Made by a program: the position numbers and the translations under genes. Of a DNA stretch of 64,000 nt, positions 8,560-17,193 are shown piece after piece. The notes below the pieces were generated by a model that was not told where the DNA came from, ran no database searches, and worked only from the letters and a program-made list of their open reading frames with translations. Within the stretch, counting starts at the first letter, position 1; every line of letters begins with the position of its first letter. Where the stretch lies: the NCBI RefSeq assembly GCF_029892445.1, contig NZ_JARXVJ010000001.1:682001-746000 (forward strand), read 5' to 3'. This DNA comes from Chryseobacterium sp. H1D6B (lineage in GTDB: Bacteria > Bacteroidota > Bacteroidia > Flavobacteriales > Weeksellaceae).

Positions 8560-10515
8560 CTATTTTTTAATAACCTTAATAGACTGTGTATCCACTTCAG
8601 AGTTTACTTTTAAAATATAAACTCCTGCAGGTGCTTTGGTTAAATTGATAACCCCTTTTTCTGCGTTTACATTTTCATTAATAATTCTTTGTCCTGCTGT
8701 ATTATACACTTCCACATTTTTAATTTTATTTGTATTGTTAATGTATAAATAATCAATCACAGGGTTTGGATAATAACTGATCTTGTTTTTAACAGCATCA
8801 TGCACTCCTAAAGAAACAGCTGTAAATTCACTTGCTCCCAAATCAGGCGTTGTTGCACTTCTAGCATTATTATCAAAATCTACTGTCACGGAAGCTATAG
8901 GAGTTCCTTTATTATCTAAGCCTGCGTTTGATGCTGGTACCAAATGTAAATTATTATTAGAAACAAAAACAGGCAGTACATTAATTGAATTTACATTTCC
9001 CCCAAATCCTGTCTGCATCGCTGCAAGACTGGTTCTGTCACTTCCAATATAACCGAGTGCTCCGTTTGTACTATAATAATCATTATAATTTATATTTGAA
9101 AACACTGTATTTGCCGCCCCTGAATAAACAGCATATGACGTACCTGCTTGGCTGGTTACAAAAATATTATTTCTCAGATCAATAGCTCCTGCAGCAGTAA
9201 CACCGCTTGTAATATTTAATGCAGCAGGCTTACCTGTTGTTACTGTTTGGCTGACAGTCTGGTTTACGGTATTATAATATAAATTGTAAAGTGTCCCGCT
9301 TGTCACTGCAATCCCGTAGCCGTTATCAGCAATACTGCCCCCATTATATCCATACCCTGAAACATCTGATACAAAATTATTTACAACATTTGTAGCTCCT
9401 GCCGTTGCAGTCCCTGAAAGCAATATTCCTACTGCTCCGTATCCTCCTGTATTGGTATTCTTTATTGTGTTGATATTATTTTGGCTGATCGTAGTACCTC
9501 CAGTTACACCACTTAAAAATACTCCAGCAAAAGCTGTGCTGGTTCCGCTAGAGGTCATATTTGTGATTACATTTTTATTTACTAAATTATTAGCTACAGC
9601 CACCGCTCCTGTATTTCCAGAGGTGATTGTTATTCCGACAGCCCCTCCTGCTCCAGTCCCTGAATAACCGATGTTGGTAATTGTATTAGAAACTATAGAA
9701 GAATTTACGGTACCCGTTGCAAACCATATTGCTCTTTTAATTTCCGTACTTGCCGTTTCAAAATTTCCGACTGTATTATTATTAACCATTCCTCCGTCTA
9801 CACCCTGAAGATAAATTCCTACAAAACGAATAGCATTAGCCCCTGCAGTATTCAATACATTGTCTTTTACAACTGTATTAGAACCGTTACCGGCAGCAAT
9901 TGCTGCCCAAAGGTACATTCCGATATATGCTTTCTGGATAGAATTGTTTTGTATCGTTACATTATTAAAATACCCGCCTGCTGCTGTAGCATTTCCATCC
10001 GTAATTACTAAAGCTGACGAAGTGTTTATTCCATTAATAATATTCGAATTTTTAATAGTAAGGTTAGTAACCGGAGCGGCTGCTGAAGCTGAAGCTGCCG
10101 CAATCACTTGGGGAGCAGTAACAGAAGTATTTGTAATTGTGAGATCCCTAGTAGTCCCTCCAGCAGTATTACTTCCGTCTATCGTCACATTGTTTCCTAA
10201 TATTTTAATAAGCATAGCAGCCGAAATATTACCACTTATCGTAGGGGTAACCCCCGCCGCAGGTTTTATTACAACTGAAGTATAGCTTGCTGTTCCTCCG
10301 CTTGCATTTAAAGCTGCAGTTGCTGTTTCTGTTGTATTCCCTGTAATACTCATTGTAATACTTCCTTGGTGCGTACCACTATTAACAGCATCAAATGCGT
10401 CTTTTAAAGTAGTATAAGTTCCAGCTGCCGTACCAGAAGTAGCGACAATACTTACCTGCGCATGAAAACTCATGGCAGCGATACTCGTAATTAAACAAAA
10501 TAGAGTTTTTTTCAT
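8560..10515 (-). CDS. Secreted parallel beta-helix protein with T9SS type A sorting domain
   Basis: 651 residues from the ATG at 10515. An in-frame start 15 codons upstream is rejected because MKKTLFCLITSIAAMSFHA is the signal peptide. Residues ~90-520 are Asn/Thr/Val-rich short repeats (NNVTIDGSN, NLTIKNSNI, NNNTVGNF and similar), typical of right-handed parallel beta-helices of pectate-lyase or adhesin type. The last ~75 residues (ISYYPNPVIDYLYINNTN ... GVYILKVNSEVDTQSIKVIKK) are a canonical type A T9SS sorting domain with the PNPV signature. It is probably an adhesin or polysaccharide-acting surface protein; no catalytic residues can be assigned. Confidence 0.85.
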   Translation of the reverse strand: MKKTLFCLITSIAAMSFHAQVSIVATSGTAAGTYTTLKDAFDAVNSGTHQGSITMSITGNTTETATAALNASGGTASYTSVVIKPAAGVTPTISGNISAAMLIKILGNNVTIDGSNTAGGTTRDLTITNTSVTAPQVIAAASASAAAPVTNLTIKNSNIINGINTSSALVITDGNATAAGGYFNNVTIQNNSIQKAYIGMYLWAAIAAGNGSNTVVKDNVLNTAGANAIRFVGIYLQGVDGGMVNNNTVGNFETASTEIKRAIWFATGTVNSSIVSNTITNIGYSGTGAGGAVGITITSGNTGAVAVANNLVNKNVITNMTSSGTSTAFAGVFLSGVTGGTTISQNNINTIKNTNTGGYGAVGILLSGTATAGATNVVNNFVSDVSGYGYNGGSIADNGYGIAVTSGTLYNLYYNTVNQTVSQTVTTGKPAALNITSGVTAAGAIDLRNNIFVTSQAGTSYAVYSGAANTVFSNINYNDYYSTNGALGYIGSDRTSLAAMQTGFGGNVNSINVLPVFVSNNNLHLVPASNAGLDNKGTPIASVTVDFDNNARSATTPDLGASEFTAVSLGVHDAVKNKISYYPNPVIDYLYINNTNKIKNVEVYNTAGQRIINENVNAEKGVINLTKAPAGVYILKVNSEVDTQSIKVIKK

Positions 10516-10678
10516 AAATTTTAGATTAGTTTTGAATATAAATATATACAAAATAAACAAACAAAAAGCACTAAAAATGAATTATTTACATTAAAAACAA
10601 CTTTTAAACACACAAAAAATCAAATAATTAACTATTTTTATAAAACAAGACAGAACGCAAACATCCTGCTGAAAAGAG

Positions 10679-10712
10679 TTTGCGCAATTAATTTTAGAAT
10701 TTCGTAAATTTG
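10679..10712 (+). promoter_or_regulatory. Promoter of dusB; predicts an almost leaderless mRNA
   Basis: TTTG (10679-10682), 22 bases, TAAATTTG (10705-10712). The ATG at 10717 is only four bases beyond the -7 element, so the predicted transcript starts at or next to the start codon. Confidence 0.6.
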
Positions 10713-10716
10713 CATC

Positions 10717-11709
10717 ATGGTAAAAATAGGCAACATACAACTGCCGGAATTTCCGCTTTTGTTAGCTCCGATGGAAGACGTTAGTGATCCGCCGTTCAGA
10801 CGCTTATGCAAAATGCATGGTGCTGATTTGATGTATTCAGAGTTTATCTCTTCTGAAGGCTTAATTCGTGATGCAATGAAGAGCAGAAAAAAGCTAGATA
10901 TTTTCGATTACGAAAGACCTGTCGGAATTCAGATCTTTGGAGGTGATGAAGAAGCAATGGCAGAGTCTGCAAGAATTGTAGAAACGGTGAATCCTGATCT
11001 GGTTGATATTAATTTTGGGTGTCCTGTAAAAAAAGTAGTATGCAAAGGAGCAGGAGCCGGTGTGCTAAAAGATATTGATCTTATGGTACGCCTTACCAAA
11101 GCTGTGGTAAGCTCTACTCATCTTCCCGTAACTGTAAAGACACGTTTAGGATGGGACAGCACTTCTATCAATATTGATGAAGTAGCAGAACGTTTACAGG
11201 AAACAGGAATTAAAGCTTTAACAATACACGCCAGAACACGGGGCCAGATGTATAAAGGTGAAGCAGACTGGAACCACATTTCAAGAATAAAACAAAATCC
11301 AAATATTGAAATTCCAATCTTTGGAAATGGTGATATAGATTCTCCTGAAAAGGCTTTGGAATACAAACAAAAATACGCCTGCGACGGGATTATGATCGGA
11401 CGTGCAGCAATCGGTTATCCCTGGATCTTTAATGAGATCAAGCATTTCTTTAAAACTGGAGAACACCTTCCTGAGCCCGAGATTTCAGACAGACTTTTAG
11501 CAGTACGCCAGCATGCAGAATGGAGCGTGGAATGGAAGGGTGAAAAGCTGGGCTTAATTGAAATGAGACAGCATTACAGCAATTATTTCCGTGGTGTCCC
11601 TCATTTTAAAGACTTTAGAAAAAAATTCCTTGAAGTTTTCACTTTAGAAGAAATGGATGCATTAATCAAAGAAACACAGGCATTCTATACAGAATATCAG
11701 CAGGCATAA
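10717..11709 (+). CDS. dusB: tRNA-dihydrouridine synthase, DusB type
   Basis: 330 residues, the usual length. FMN-dependent, NADPH-driven reduction of uridine to dihydrouridine in the tRNA D-loop, in the cytosol. Family motifs in order: LLLAPMEDVSDPPFR at the N terminus (flavin site), YSEFISSEG, GIQIFGGD, DINFGCPVKKVVCKGAGAGVL with the catalytic Cys before KGAGA, VTVKTRLGW, IHARTRGQMYKG, IFGNGDI and GIMIGRAAIGYPWIF (phosphate-binding). It has its own promoter and a terminator on the far side, so it is monocistronic. Confidence 0.95.
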   Translation: MVKIGNIQLPEFPLLLAPMEDVSDPPFRRLCKMHGADLMYSEFISSEGLIRDAMKSRKKLDIFDYERPVGIQIFGGDEEAMAESARIVETVNPDLVDINFGCPVKKVVCKGAGAGVLKDIDLMVRLTKAVVSSTHLPVTVKTRLGWDSTSINIDEVAERLQETGIKALTIHARTRGQMYKGEADWNHISRIKQNPNIEIPIFGNGDIDSPEKALEYKQKYACDGIMIGRAAIGYPWIFNEIKHFFKTGEHLPEPEISDRLLAVRQHAEWSVEWKGEKLGLIEMRQHYSNYFRGVPHFKDFRKKFLEVFTLEEMDALIKETQAFYTEYQQA

Positions 11710-11713
11710 AAAC

Positions 11714-11743
11714 AAAAACCATCAAAAAAATTTGATGGTTTTT
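11714..11743. terminator. Terminator between dusB and deoC
   Basis: AAAAACCATCAAA pairs perfectly with TTTGATGGTTTTT around four A. It is symmetrical and sits between convergent genes. Confidence 0.9.
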
Positions 11744-11765
11744 TTATGTAAATATTATTTGATTA

Positions 11766-12509
11766 TTAATATCCTTCTGAAGAAGACTGATCTTTAATTA
11801 GAGCTAATGCTGAAGAAGTTCCTATTCTTTTCACTCCCATATTGATCATTTTTTCAGCATCTGCTGGTGTTCTTACTCCTCCTGCTGCTTTTACTGGAAG
11901 TTTCCCTGCGTTATCAAGCATGATTTTCACCCCCTCAAATGTTGCTCCATTAGGTTTTCCTTCTGTAGTTTCAAAAAAGCCTGTTGAAGATTTAACAAAA
12001 ATATTTGACAAGTCCTTCTCTGAAAAGTTTTCTTCTGCCCAATTGGAGATTCTTTTGGTAAGATCAGCGATCTGTTCATCTGTTAATGCTGCAATCTCAA
12101 TAATCCACTTCACCACCTTCTGATGCTGCAGAGATAGTTGAGTACCTTTCACAAATTCCTCTTTTACCAATTCTAAATCACCTTTAAGGTAAGCAGTATA
12201 GTTAATAACAAAATCTAATTCATCAGCTCCATCCTCAATTGCTTTTTTCGCTTCCGAAAGCTTCTCATCGATAGAATAAGTTCCTTCATGAAAACCAATA
12301 ACAGTTCCTACTACTACTTTTGAGTTTATCTCTTGAAGATATTTTTTGATTTCAGATACATAATCCGGACGGATCATTACGGCTAAAATACCATTATCAG
12401 ACGCCTCTTGAGCCAGATCTTTATCATTTTGTAAAGTTTGTTCTTCAGAAATACCAGACTGCGCCGGTGTCTTCAAATATGTTGAATCTAAATATTGGGC
12501 AATGTTCAT
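11766..12509 (-). CDS. deoC: Deoxyribose-phosphate aldolase
   Basis: 247 residues. Cytosolic class I aldolase that splits 2-deoxyribose 5-phosphate into glyceraldehyde 3-phosphate and acetaldehyde in deoxynucleoside breakdown. Visible active-site residues: Asp99 in ADELDFVINY, Schiff-base Lys173 in IFVKSSTGFF, and Lys207 in PVKAAGGVRT, with the phosphate-binding GVRT and RIGTSSAL at the end. It lies five bases after an Lrp/AsnC-type regulator gene and is probably co-transcribed with it. Confidence 0.94.
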   Translation of the reverse strand: MNIAQYLDSTYLKTPAQSGISEEQTLQNDKDLAQEASDNGILAVMIRPDYVSEIKKYLQEINSKVVVGTVIGFHEGTYSIDEKLSEAKKAIEDGADELDFVINYTAYLKGDLELVKEEFVKGTQLSLQHQKVVKWIIEIAALTDEQIADLTKRISNWAEENFSEKDLSNIFVKSSTGFFETTEGKPNGATFEGVKIMLDNAGKLPVKAAGGVRTPADAEKMINMGVKRIGTSSALALIKDQSSSEGY

Positions 12510-12514
12510 ATCGT

Positions 12515-12985
12515 TTATACTTTCAATTGTCTATAAATACCTTGTTCCAAAGATATGAAAGTTTCTGTTCTTGTAACTCCTTTTAATTTTTGAAGTCTGC
12601 TAAGAATCTGCATCAAGTGATCGTTATCTTTACAAAGAACTTTAAGAAAAACGGTATAATTACCGGTAGTATAATGAGCTTCTACCACTTCATTAATTTC
12701 TTTTAAGGCTTTTACAAGTTCTGCATAATGGCTTGGCTGGTCTAAGAACACTCCAATATATGATATTACTTTATATCCTATTTTTTTTGGATTTAAGAAT
12801 GAGATCGAGTTTTCAATGACACCCGCCTGCTCCAGCTTTTTTATTCTCTGGTGTACAGCTGTCGTTGAAATTCCAACATTTTTTGAAATGTGAACTAAAG
12901 ACGTTTTTGCATTATCCATCAACATGTAAATGATCTCTTTGTCGATTGGGTCTAAATGATAGCTAGTGTTGCTTGAATCTTTCAT
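12515..12985 (-). CDS. Lrp/AsnC family transcriptional regulator
   Basis: 156 residues. N-terminal winged helix-turn-helix (ISKNVGISTTAVHQRIKKLEQAGVI written in two parts: NVGISTTAVHQR then IKKLEQAGVI, residues ~30-60) followed by the RAM/AsnC ligand-binding domain (residues ~75-150; GYKVISYIGVFL, TGNYTVFLKVLC). Such proteins form dimers or octamers and sense amino acids or other small molecules. The gene is between an EEP nuclease gene and deoC, all on the minus strand with short gaps, so it may control this small operon; that is inference. Confidence 0.9.
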   Translation of the reverse strand: MKDSSNTSYHLDPIDKEIIYMLMDNAKTSLVHISKNVGISTTAVHQRIKKLEQAGVIENSISFLNPKKIGYKVISYIGVFLDQPSHYAELVKALKEINEVVEAHYTTGNYTVFLKVLCKDNDHLMQILSRLQKLKGVTRTETFISLEQGIYRQLKV

Positions 12986-13020
12986 TTTCTACTTTTTTTT
13001 ATTATTTATGTTTTTATGTT

Positions 13021-13953
13021 TTATAAATCTTCAAATCTTACGAAAACAGGAAAGTGATCGCTGTAACCTCCCAAATACCGTGTTCCGGCATAGGTTCTGA
13101 AAGGTCTGCCTTCAAATTTCCTATTTCGGCTGCTAAGTTTTTCAGAGTTAAATATTTGAGCACTCTGAAAAGACAGCCCCACCGTCTCAAAAAAGGATTT
13201 TGATAAGATTATCTGGTCAAATAACAGTCCCGATTTATAATGAAAAGTAGAATAGTTTCTAGTGGAAAACAACTCCTGGAAAGGGTTTTCTAACACTTTC
13301 GTATGGTCATTGCCATACAGAATTTTTACTAAATCTTCATCATCTGGGTTTTCATTAAAATCACCACATAAAATCACCTTTTCCTTTTCTTCATTTACAA
13401 TATTCAAAATCCTGCTTCGGATTTCGTTAAGTATAAAGGCTCTCTTGGGCTTATTAATATCTTTCTCTCTCTTTGAGGGAAGGTGAGCGACAAAAACATT
13501 AATAATCTCTCCTTTATATTTTACTTTTGAATAAAGTACATCTCTAGTTGTATCGTAATTTTCTGGATTTCTATCTATAATTTCAAAGAAAAAGGTAATA
13601 GTTTCTGAATGTATTACTTCTACTTTGCTTTTATCGTATAACATGGCAACATCTACCTTTCTTTCATCCATAGAATTATAATGAATAATTCCATATTCTG
13701 AATTAAAAGGCTCCAGCTGCACAAGATCTTCTAAAACCTGCCTTCCGGAGACTTCAGATAAACCAATCATAAATGGCAGAGTGCCATTTTCTTCCTTCAT
13801 CAATTGAAAAACGTGTGAAATTTTAAAAAGCTTATTCTTATATTTTCTTTCGTCCCAATTTCTTAATCCTGATTTTGTTGGATCTAATTTATGAATTGGT
13901 GTTGGATCGGGTAGAAATAAATTTTCTACATTGTAAAAAGTGAACAGCTCCAT
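13021..13953 (-). CDS. Endonuclease/exonuclease/phosphatase (EEP) family protein
   Basis: 310 residues, no signal peptide. The fold is shown by FYNVENLFLP at the N terminus (family N in VENLF), GLSEVSGRQVLEDL (metal-binding Glu), VFVAHLPSK, ILCGDFNENPDD (the D-x-N core) near residue 195, and a terminal GYSDHFPVFVRF with the catalytic Asp-His. The family uses Mg2+ to cut phosphodiesters in nucleic acids or phospho-metabolites; the substrate cannot be told here. First gene of a run with the Lrp-type regulator (35-base gap) and deoC. Confidence 0.88.
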   Translation of the reverse strand: MELFTFYNVENLFLPDPTPIHKLDPTKSGLRNWDERKYKNKLFKISHVFQLMKEENGTLPFMIGLSEVSGRQVLEDLVQLEPFNSEYGIIHYNSMDERKVDVAMLYDKSKVEVIHSETITFFFEIIDRNPENYDTTRDVLYSKVKYKGEIINVFVAHLPSKREKDINKPKRAFILNEIRSRILNIVNEEKEKVILCGDFNENPDDEDLVKILYGNDHTKVLENPFQELFSTRNYSTFHYKSGLLFDQIILSKSFFETVGLSFQSAQIFNSEKLSSRNRKFEGRPFRTYAGTRYLGGYSDHFPVFVRFEDL

Positions 13954-14331
13954 TAACGATCATTTCTTTTCTTAAATTTTATTTTTTAATTTCACAATGT
14001 AAATTTATTATTTTTTTTTTAAAATGATTAATTATTTTACAACATGTTGAATTTAATTTTATCTATAAAGTACCATCATTTCAATGAAAAAAAGTAATTA
14101 AATCACAATTACACAATGATTTTTTTAACTATTTCAATTGAGGCACGGCTAAGTTTAGATTAAAATAGTATATGAAATTCAGAATAATTAGGATAAAAAT
14201 CTATTATAAGTGAATTAAATAACCTCTTTTAATGATTTTACACTAGTTACACTAACTTTTATTCTATTTTCAAGAGAATAACTCAAAAAATACTAAACTT
14301 ACTCTTATGTAATGAATTAAACAGTCCAAAT
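13954..14331. other. Intergenic region, no gene seen
   Basis: 378 bases, very AT-rich, between two minus-strand genes. No ORF of coding character, no clear terminator for trmD and no full-consensus promoter for the EEP gene; a TAAATTTA on the minus strand about 50 bases before 13953 is the nearest thing. Confidence 0.6.
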
Positions 14332-15003
14332 TTAAAGTAAGTCGGGACGTTTTTCTTTGGTAATTCTCACTGCTTCATCATGACGCCATTCTTCAATTTT
14401 GGCAAAATTTCCGCTTAAAAGAATTTTAGGAACTTCCAATCCTTTATAATTTTCAGGTCTTGTATAGATGGGAGGAGATAAAAGATCATCCTGAAAACTG
14501 TCAGTTAATGCACTCTGTTCATCATTCAATACTCCAGGAATCAATCTTATGATAGAATCAGCTAAAACACACGCTGCAAGTTCTCCACCGGTAAGAACAT
14601 AATCTCCGATCGAGATTTCTTTTGTAATATGTAATTCTCTTACCCTCTGGTCTATACCTTTATAATGACCGCATAGAAAAATCAAATTATTTTTTATAGA
14701 AAGTGTATTGGCTATTTTTTGATTTAAAGTAACTCCATCCGGCGTTAAATAGATCACCTCATCATATTCTCTTTGAGATTTAAGTTCAGAAATACACTTA
14801 TCCAGCGGTTCTATCATCATTACCATTCCTGCTCCGCCTCCATAAGGCTCATCATCCACTTGTCTGTGCTTATTTACTGACCAGTCTCTCAACTGGTGAA
14901 AATGTACTTCTGCCAATCCTTTATCCATTGCTCTTCTTAAAATAGAAGTGGTAAACGGACTTTCCATCAATTCAGGAAGTACGCTTATAATATCAATTCT
15001 CAT
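14332..15003 (-). CDS. trmD: tRNA (guanine37-N1)-methyltransferase
   Basis: 223 residues. SAM-dependent methylation of G37 next to the anticodon, which prevents +1 frameshifting. The SPOUT trefoil-knot motifs are present: [39 protein letters not shown], then RLIPGVL and [12 protein letters not shown] that hold the tRNA-binding region. In many bacteria it lies in the rpsP-rimM-trmD-rplS operon; here it instead overlaps the end of an ndh gene by four bases (ATGA), so the two are translationally coupled. Confidence 0.95.
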   Translation of the reverse strand: MRIDIISVLPELMESPFTTSILRRAMDKGLAEVHFHQLRDWSVNKHRQVDDEPYGGGAGMVMMIEPLDKCISELKSQREYDEVIYLTPDGVTLNQKIANTLSIKNNLIFLCGHYKGIDQRVRELHITKEISIGDYVLTGGELAACVLADSIIRLIPGVLNDEQSALTDSFQDDLLSPPIYTRPENYKGLEVPKILLSGNFAKIEEWRHDEAVRITKEKRPDLL

Positions 15004-16262
15004 TGTAAAGTTTCGTTTTTCTTATTAGGTGAAATAATTAATCGGAGAGAGGAGTCTTTATTAAAATAGCTCCACATCCAGTTGAAGAAAACAGCAAGTT
15101 TATTTCTAACGCTCAAAATAAGCATTAAGTGTAAAAACATCCAAAAATACCAGGCAAAAAAGCCTTGGAATTTTATAAAAGGAAGATCTACAACTGCTCT
15201 GTGCTTTCCAATAGTAGCTAAAGAACCCTTATCCTCATATTCATACTCTTTCCATTCACCGCTATTTTTCTTTAAAATATTATTTCCTAAATTTTTTGCT
15301 TGATTAATGGCCACATTTGCTACCTGAGGGTGTCCCTGAGGGTATTTCGGAGTTTCCATATAGGAGATATCTCCAATAGCAAAAATATTGTCGTAGCCTT
15401 TTATTTTATTGTACCGGTCTACTATATATCTGTTTCTTATTAATTTTTCTGCGGGAAATCCATCTACCACATTTCCAGTAACTCCTGCTGCCCAGATCAC
15501 ATTATTGGAAGGGATTGTTTTTCCGCTTTTCATGATTACATTATCACCGTCATATTCAGTAACAATTTCTCCGCTTAGGAAAGTAACCCCAAGTTCTTTA
15601 AGATATTCTTCAGATTTTACCTGAGCTTCACTGCTCATTACGGCAAGAGGTTTTTCTGTAGAGCTGACAAGAATAATTTTAAGATTATCAAAATTCATGT
15701 ACGGATAATCTCTGGGAAGAATTTCTTTTTTCATTTCCGCAAAGGCTCCCGCTAATTCTACTCCTGTTGGTCCGCTTCCTACAATTACAATATTCCAGTT
15801 TCCGTCGTCACTGCGGCTTTTCTCAAGGATCAGCTTTTCGAAAGTCATTAAAATATGATTCCTGATACTTATTGCTTCCTGAGTATTTTTCATTCCAAAG
15901 GCTCTCCCTTCAAGATCTTTATTTCCAAAAAAATTGGTTTTACATCCTGTAGCAATAATTAATTTATCATAGGTAAATTCTGCTTCGTCAGTAATCACTT
16001 TATTATGAACGGGATCAATTTCTTTCACCTCCGTCAAACGAAACTGAGTATTTCTGGAACGCTGAAAAATTTTTCTGAATGGAAAGGAAATATTGGAAGG
16101 TTCTATCCTACCGCACGCTACTTGATAAAAAAGCGGCTGAAACATATGATGATTGACACGATCCAGTACAATTACTTTCTTATTTTTATTATTTAATGAT
16201 TTTGCAAGCTGTAGTCCCGCAAAACCTCCTCCTATAATAATGATTTTTTCGCGTGTTTCCAT
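15000..16262 (-). CDS. ndh: Type II NADH dehydrogenase-like FAD oxidoreductase
   Basis: 420 residues from the ATG at 16262; a TTG three codons upstream lies inside the -7 promoter element and is rejected. Two Rossmann motifs: [16 protein letters not shown] (FAD) at the N terminus and [17 protein letters not shown] (NADH) mid-protein, plus [11 protein letters not shown] (FAD) and a C-terminal hydrophobic segment ([16 protein letters not shown]) typical for membrane attachment of NDH-2. The family transfers electrons from NADH to quinone without pumping protons. trmD follows with a four-base overlap. Confidence 0.88.
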   Translation of the reverse strand: METREKIIIIGGGFAGLQLAKSLNNKNKKVIVLDRVNHHMFQPLFYQVACGRIEPSNISFPFRKIFQRSRNTQFRLTEVKEIDPVHNKVITDEAEFTYDKLIIATGCKTNFFGNKDLEGRAFGMKNTQEAISIRNHILMTFEKLILEKSRSDDGNWNIVIVGSGPTGVELAGAFAEMKKEILPRDYPYMNFDNLKIILVSSTEKPLAVMSSEAQVKSEEYLKELGVTFLSGEIVTEYDGDNVIMKSGKTIPSNNVIWAAGVTGNVVDGFPAEKLIRNRYIVDRYNKIKGYDNIFAIGDISYMETPKYPQGHPQVANVAINQAKNLGNNILKKNSGEWKEYEYEDKGSLATIGKHRAVVDLPFIKFQGFFAWYFWMFLHLMLILSVRNKLAVFFNWMWSYFNKDSSLRLIISPNKKNETLQ

Positions 16263-16268
16263 AATACA

Positions 16269-16276
16269 CAAATTTA
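16269..16276 (-). promoter_or_regulatory. Candidate -7 element for ndh-trmD, very short leader
   Basis: TAAATTTG on the minus strand ends seven bases before the ATG at 16262, predicting a leader of only a few bases. No good -33 element is seen. It lies 35 bases from the divergent promoter of the muramidase gene. Confidence 0.5.
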
Positions 16277-16310
16277 CTGATTTTATTTAGCATTTTAGTG
16301 GTTAAAAAGT

Positions 16311-16318
16311 TAGTTTTG
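16311..16318 (+). promoter_or_regulatory. Candidate -7 element for the GH25 gene
   Basis: TAGTTTTG fits TAnnTTTG and lies ten bases before the ATG at 16328, so the leader should be very short. This supports the ATG over the upstream GTG at 16298. Confidence 0.45.
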
Positions 16319-16327
16319 CAAAACTTT

Positions 16328-17191
16328 ATGACCCAGAAAAAGTACACCAAAAAAACTGCCAAAAGCATTCATAAGAGAAGACGGATGAACTATTTCTTCC
16401 GCCGAAAAGCAGTTTTTATCATTTTAATTATTGCTCTTATTGGGACAGGGCTGTACCTGAAGCAGTCTATCAGCTATTATTACGCATTATACTTTAACAA
16501 ATTCAATCATAAAAAACTTCATAACAATGAAGCTGAAACATTAAGAATTCAAAAGATCCTCAGCAATAATCTTGATAAAACTTACGGGTTTGATGTTTCG
16601 CATTATCAAAATAAAGAAGATATCAAATGGGACAGCTTAAGCATCGGAAATAAAACCATTCCGCTTGAGTTTGTGGTCATGAGAGCAACGATGGGAAACC
16701 GTAATGCTGACAAACATTTCAATGAATTCTGGGAACAGGCAAAAAAGCATGAATTGGTGCGAGGTGCCTATCATTTTTACAGAGCAGATGAAGATCCAGT
16801 GATTCAGGCCAATAATTTTTTAGCCAGCGTAAAATTAGAAAGCGGAGACCTGCCTCCCATTTTAGATATTGAAAAAATACCTAAACGCAAGACCAATAAA
16901 AAACTTATTGAAGATCTAAAGGTCTGGTGTAAAATTATAGAAGACACTTACGGTGAAAAACCTATTATCTATACCTATTATCATTATTACAAAGATTTTC
17001 TGAAAGGTGAATTCGATGATTACCCTCTCTGGCTGGCCAATTACAATGATGTTCCTGCCCCGTCTCCAGACAGCAGCTGGGATTTCTGGCAGTTTACAGA
17101 AAACGGAATCGTCCACGGAATCAATACCAAAGTAGATTTAGATATCTACAATGGCAGTTTGTGGTCTTTAAAAAGATTAACTTTAGATTAA
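16328..17191 (+). CDS. Membrane-anchored GH25 muramidase (lysozyme)
   Basis: 287 residues. A basic N terminus (KRRRMNYFFRRK) and one membrane helix (residues ~28-48, AVFIILIIALIGTGLYL) anchor the protein with the catalytic domain in the periplasm. The GH25 fold shows YGFDVSHYQ (catalytic-site Asp), VVMRATMG, GAYHFYR, LPPILDIEK (the D-x-E pair) and PIIYTYYHYY, ending with DFWQFTENG. GH25 enzymes cleave the MurNAc-GlcNAc bond of peptidoglycan. It converges with the hydrolase gene, with only two bases between stops and no visible terminator. Confidence 0.9.
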   Translation: MTQKKYTKKTAKSIHKRRRMNYFFRRKAVFIILIIALIGTGLYLKQSISYYYALYFNKFNHKKLHNNEAETLRIQKILSNNLDKTYGFDVSHYQNKEDIKWDSLSIGNKTIPLEFVVMRATMGNRNADKHFNEFWEQAKKHELVRGAYHFYRADEDPVIQANNFLASVKLESGDLPPILDIEKIPKRKTNKKLIEDLKVWCKIIEDTYGEKPIIYTYYHYYKDFLKGEFDDYPLWLANYNDVPAPSPDSSWDFWQFTENGIVHGINTKVDLDIYNGSLWSLKRLTLD

Positions 17192-17193
17192 AA

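Noticed and set aside
9860..10285. 141-codon plus-strand ORF opposite the beta-helix gene
   Set aside because: It lies entirely antisense to the low-complexity repeat part of a clear T9SS protein, has no start context and reads as a shadow of the repetitive codons.
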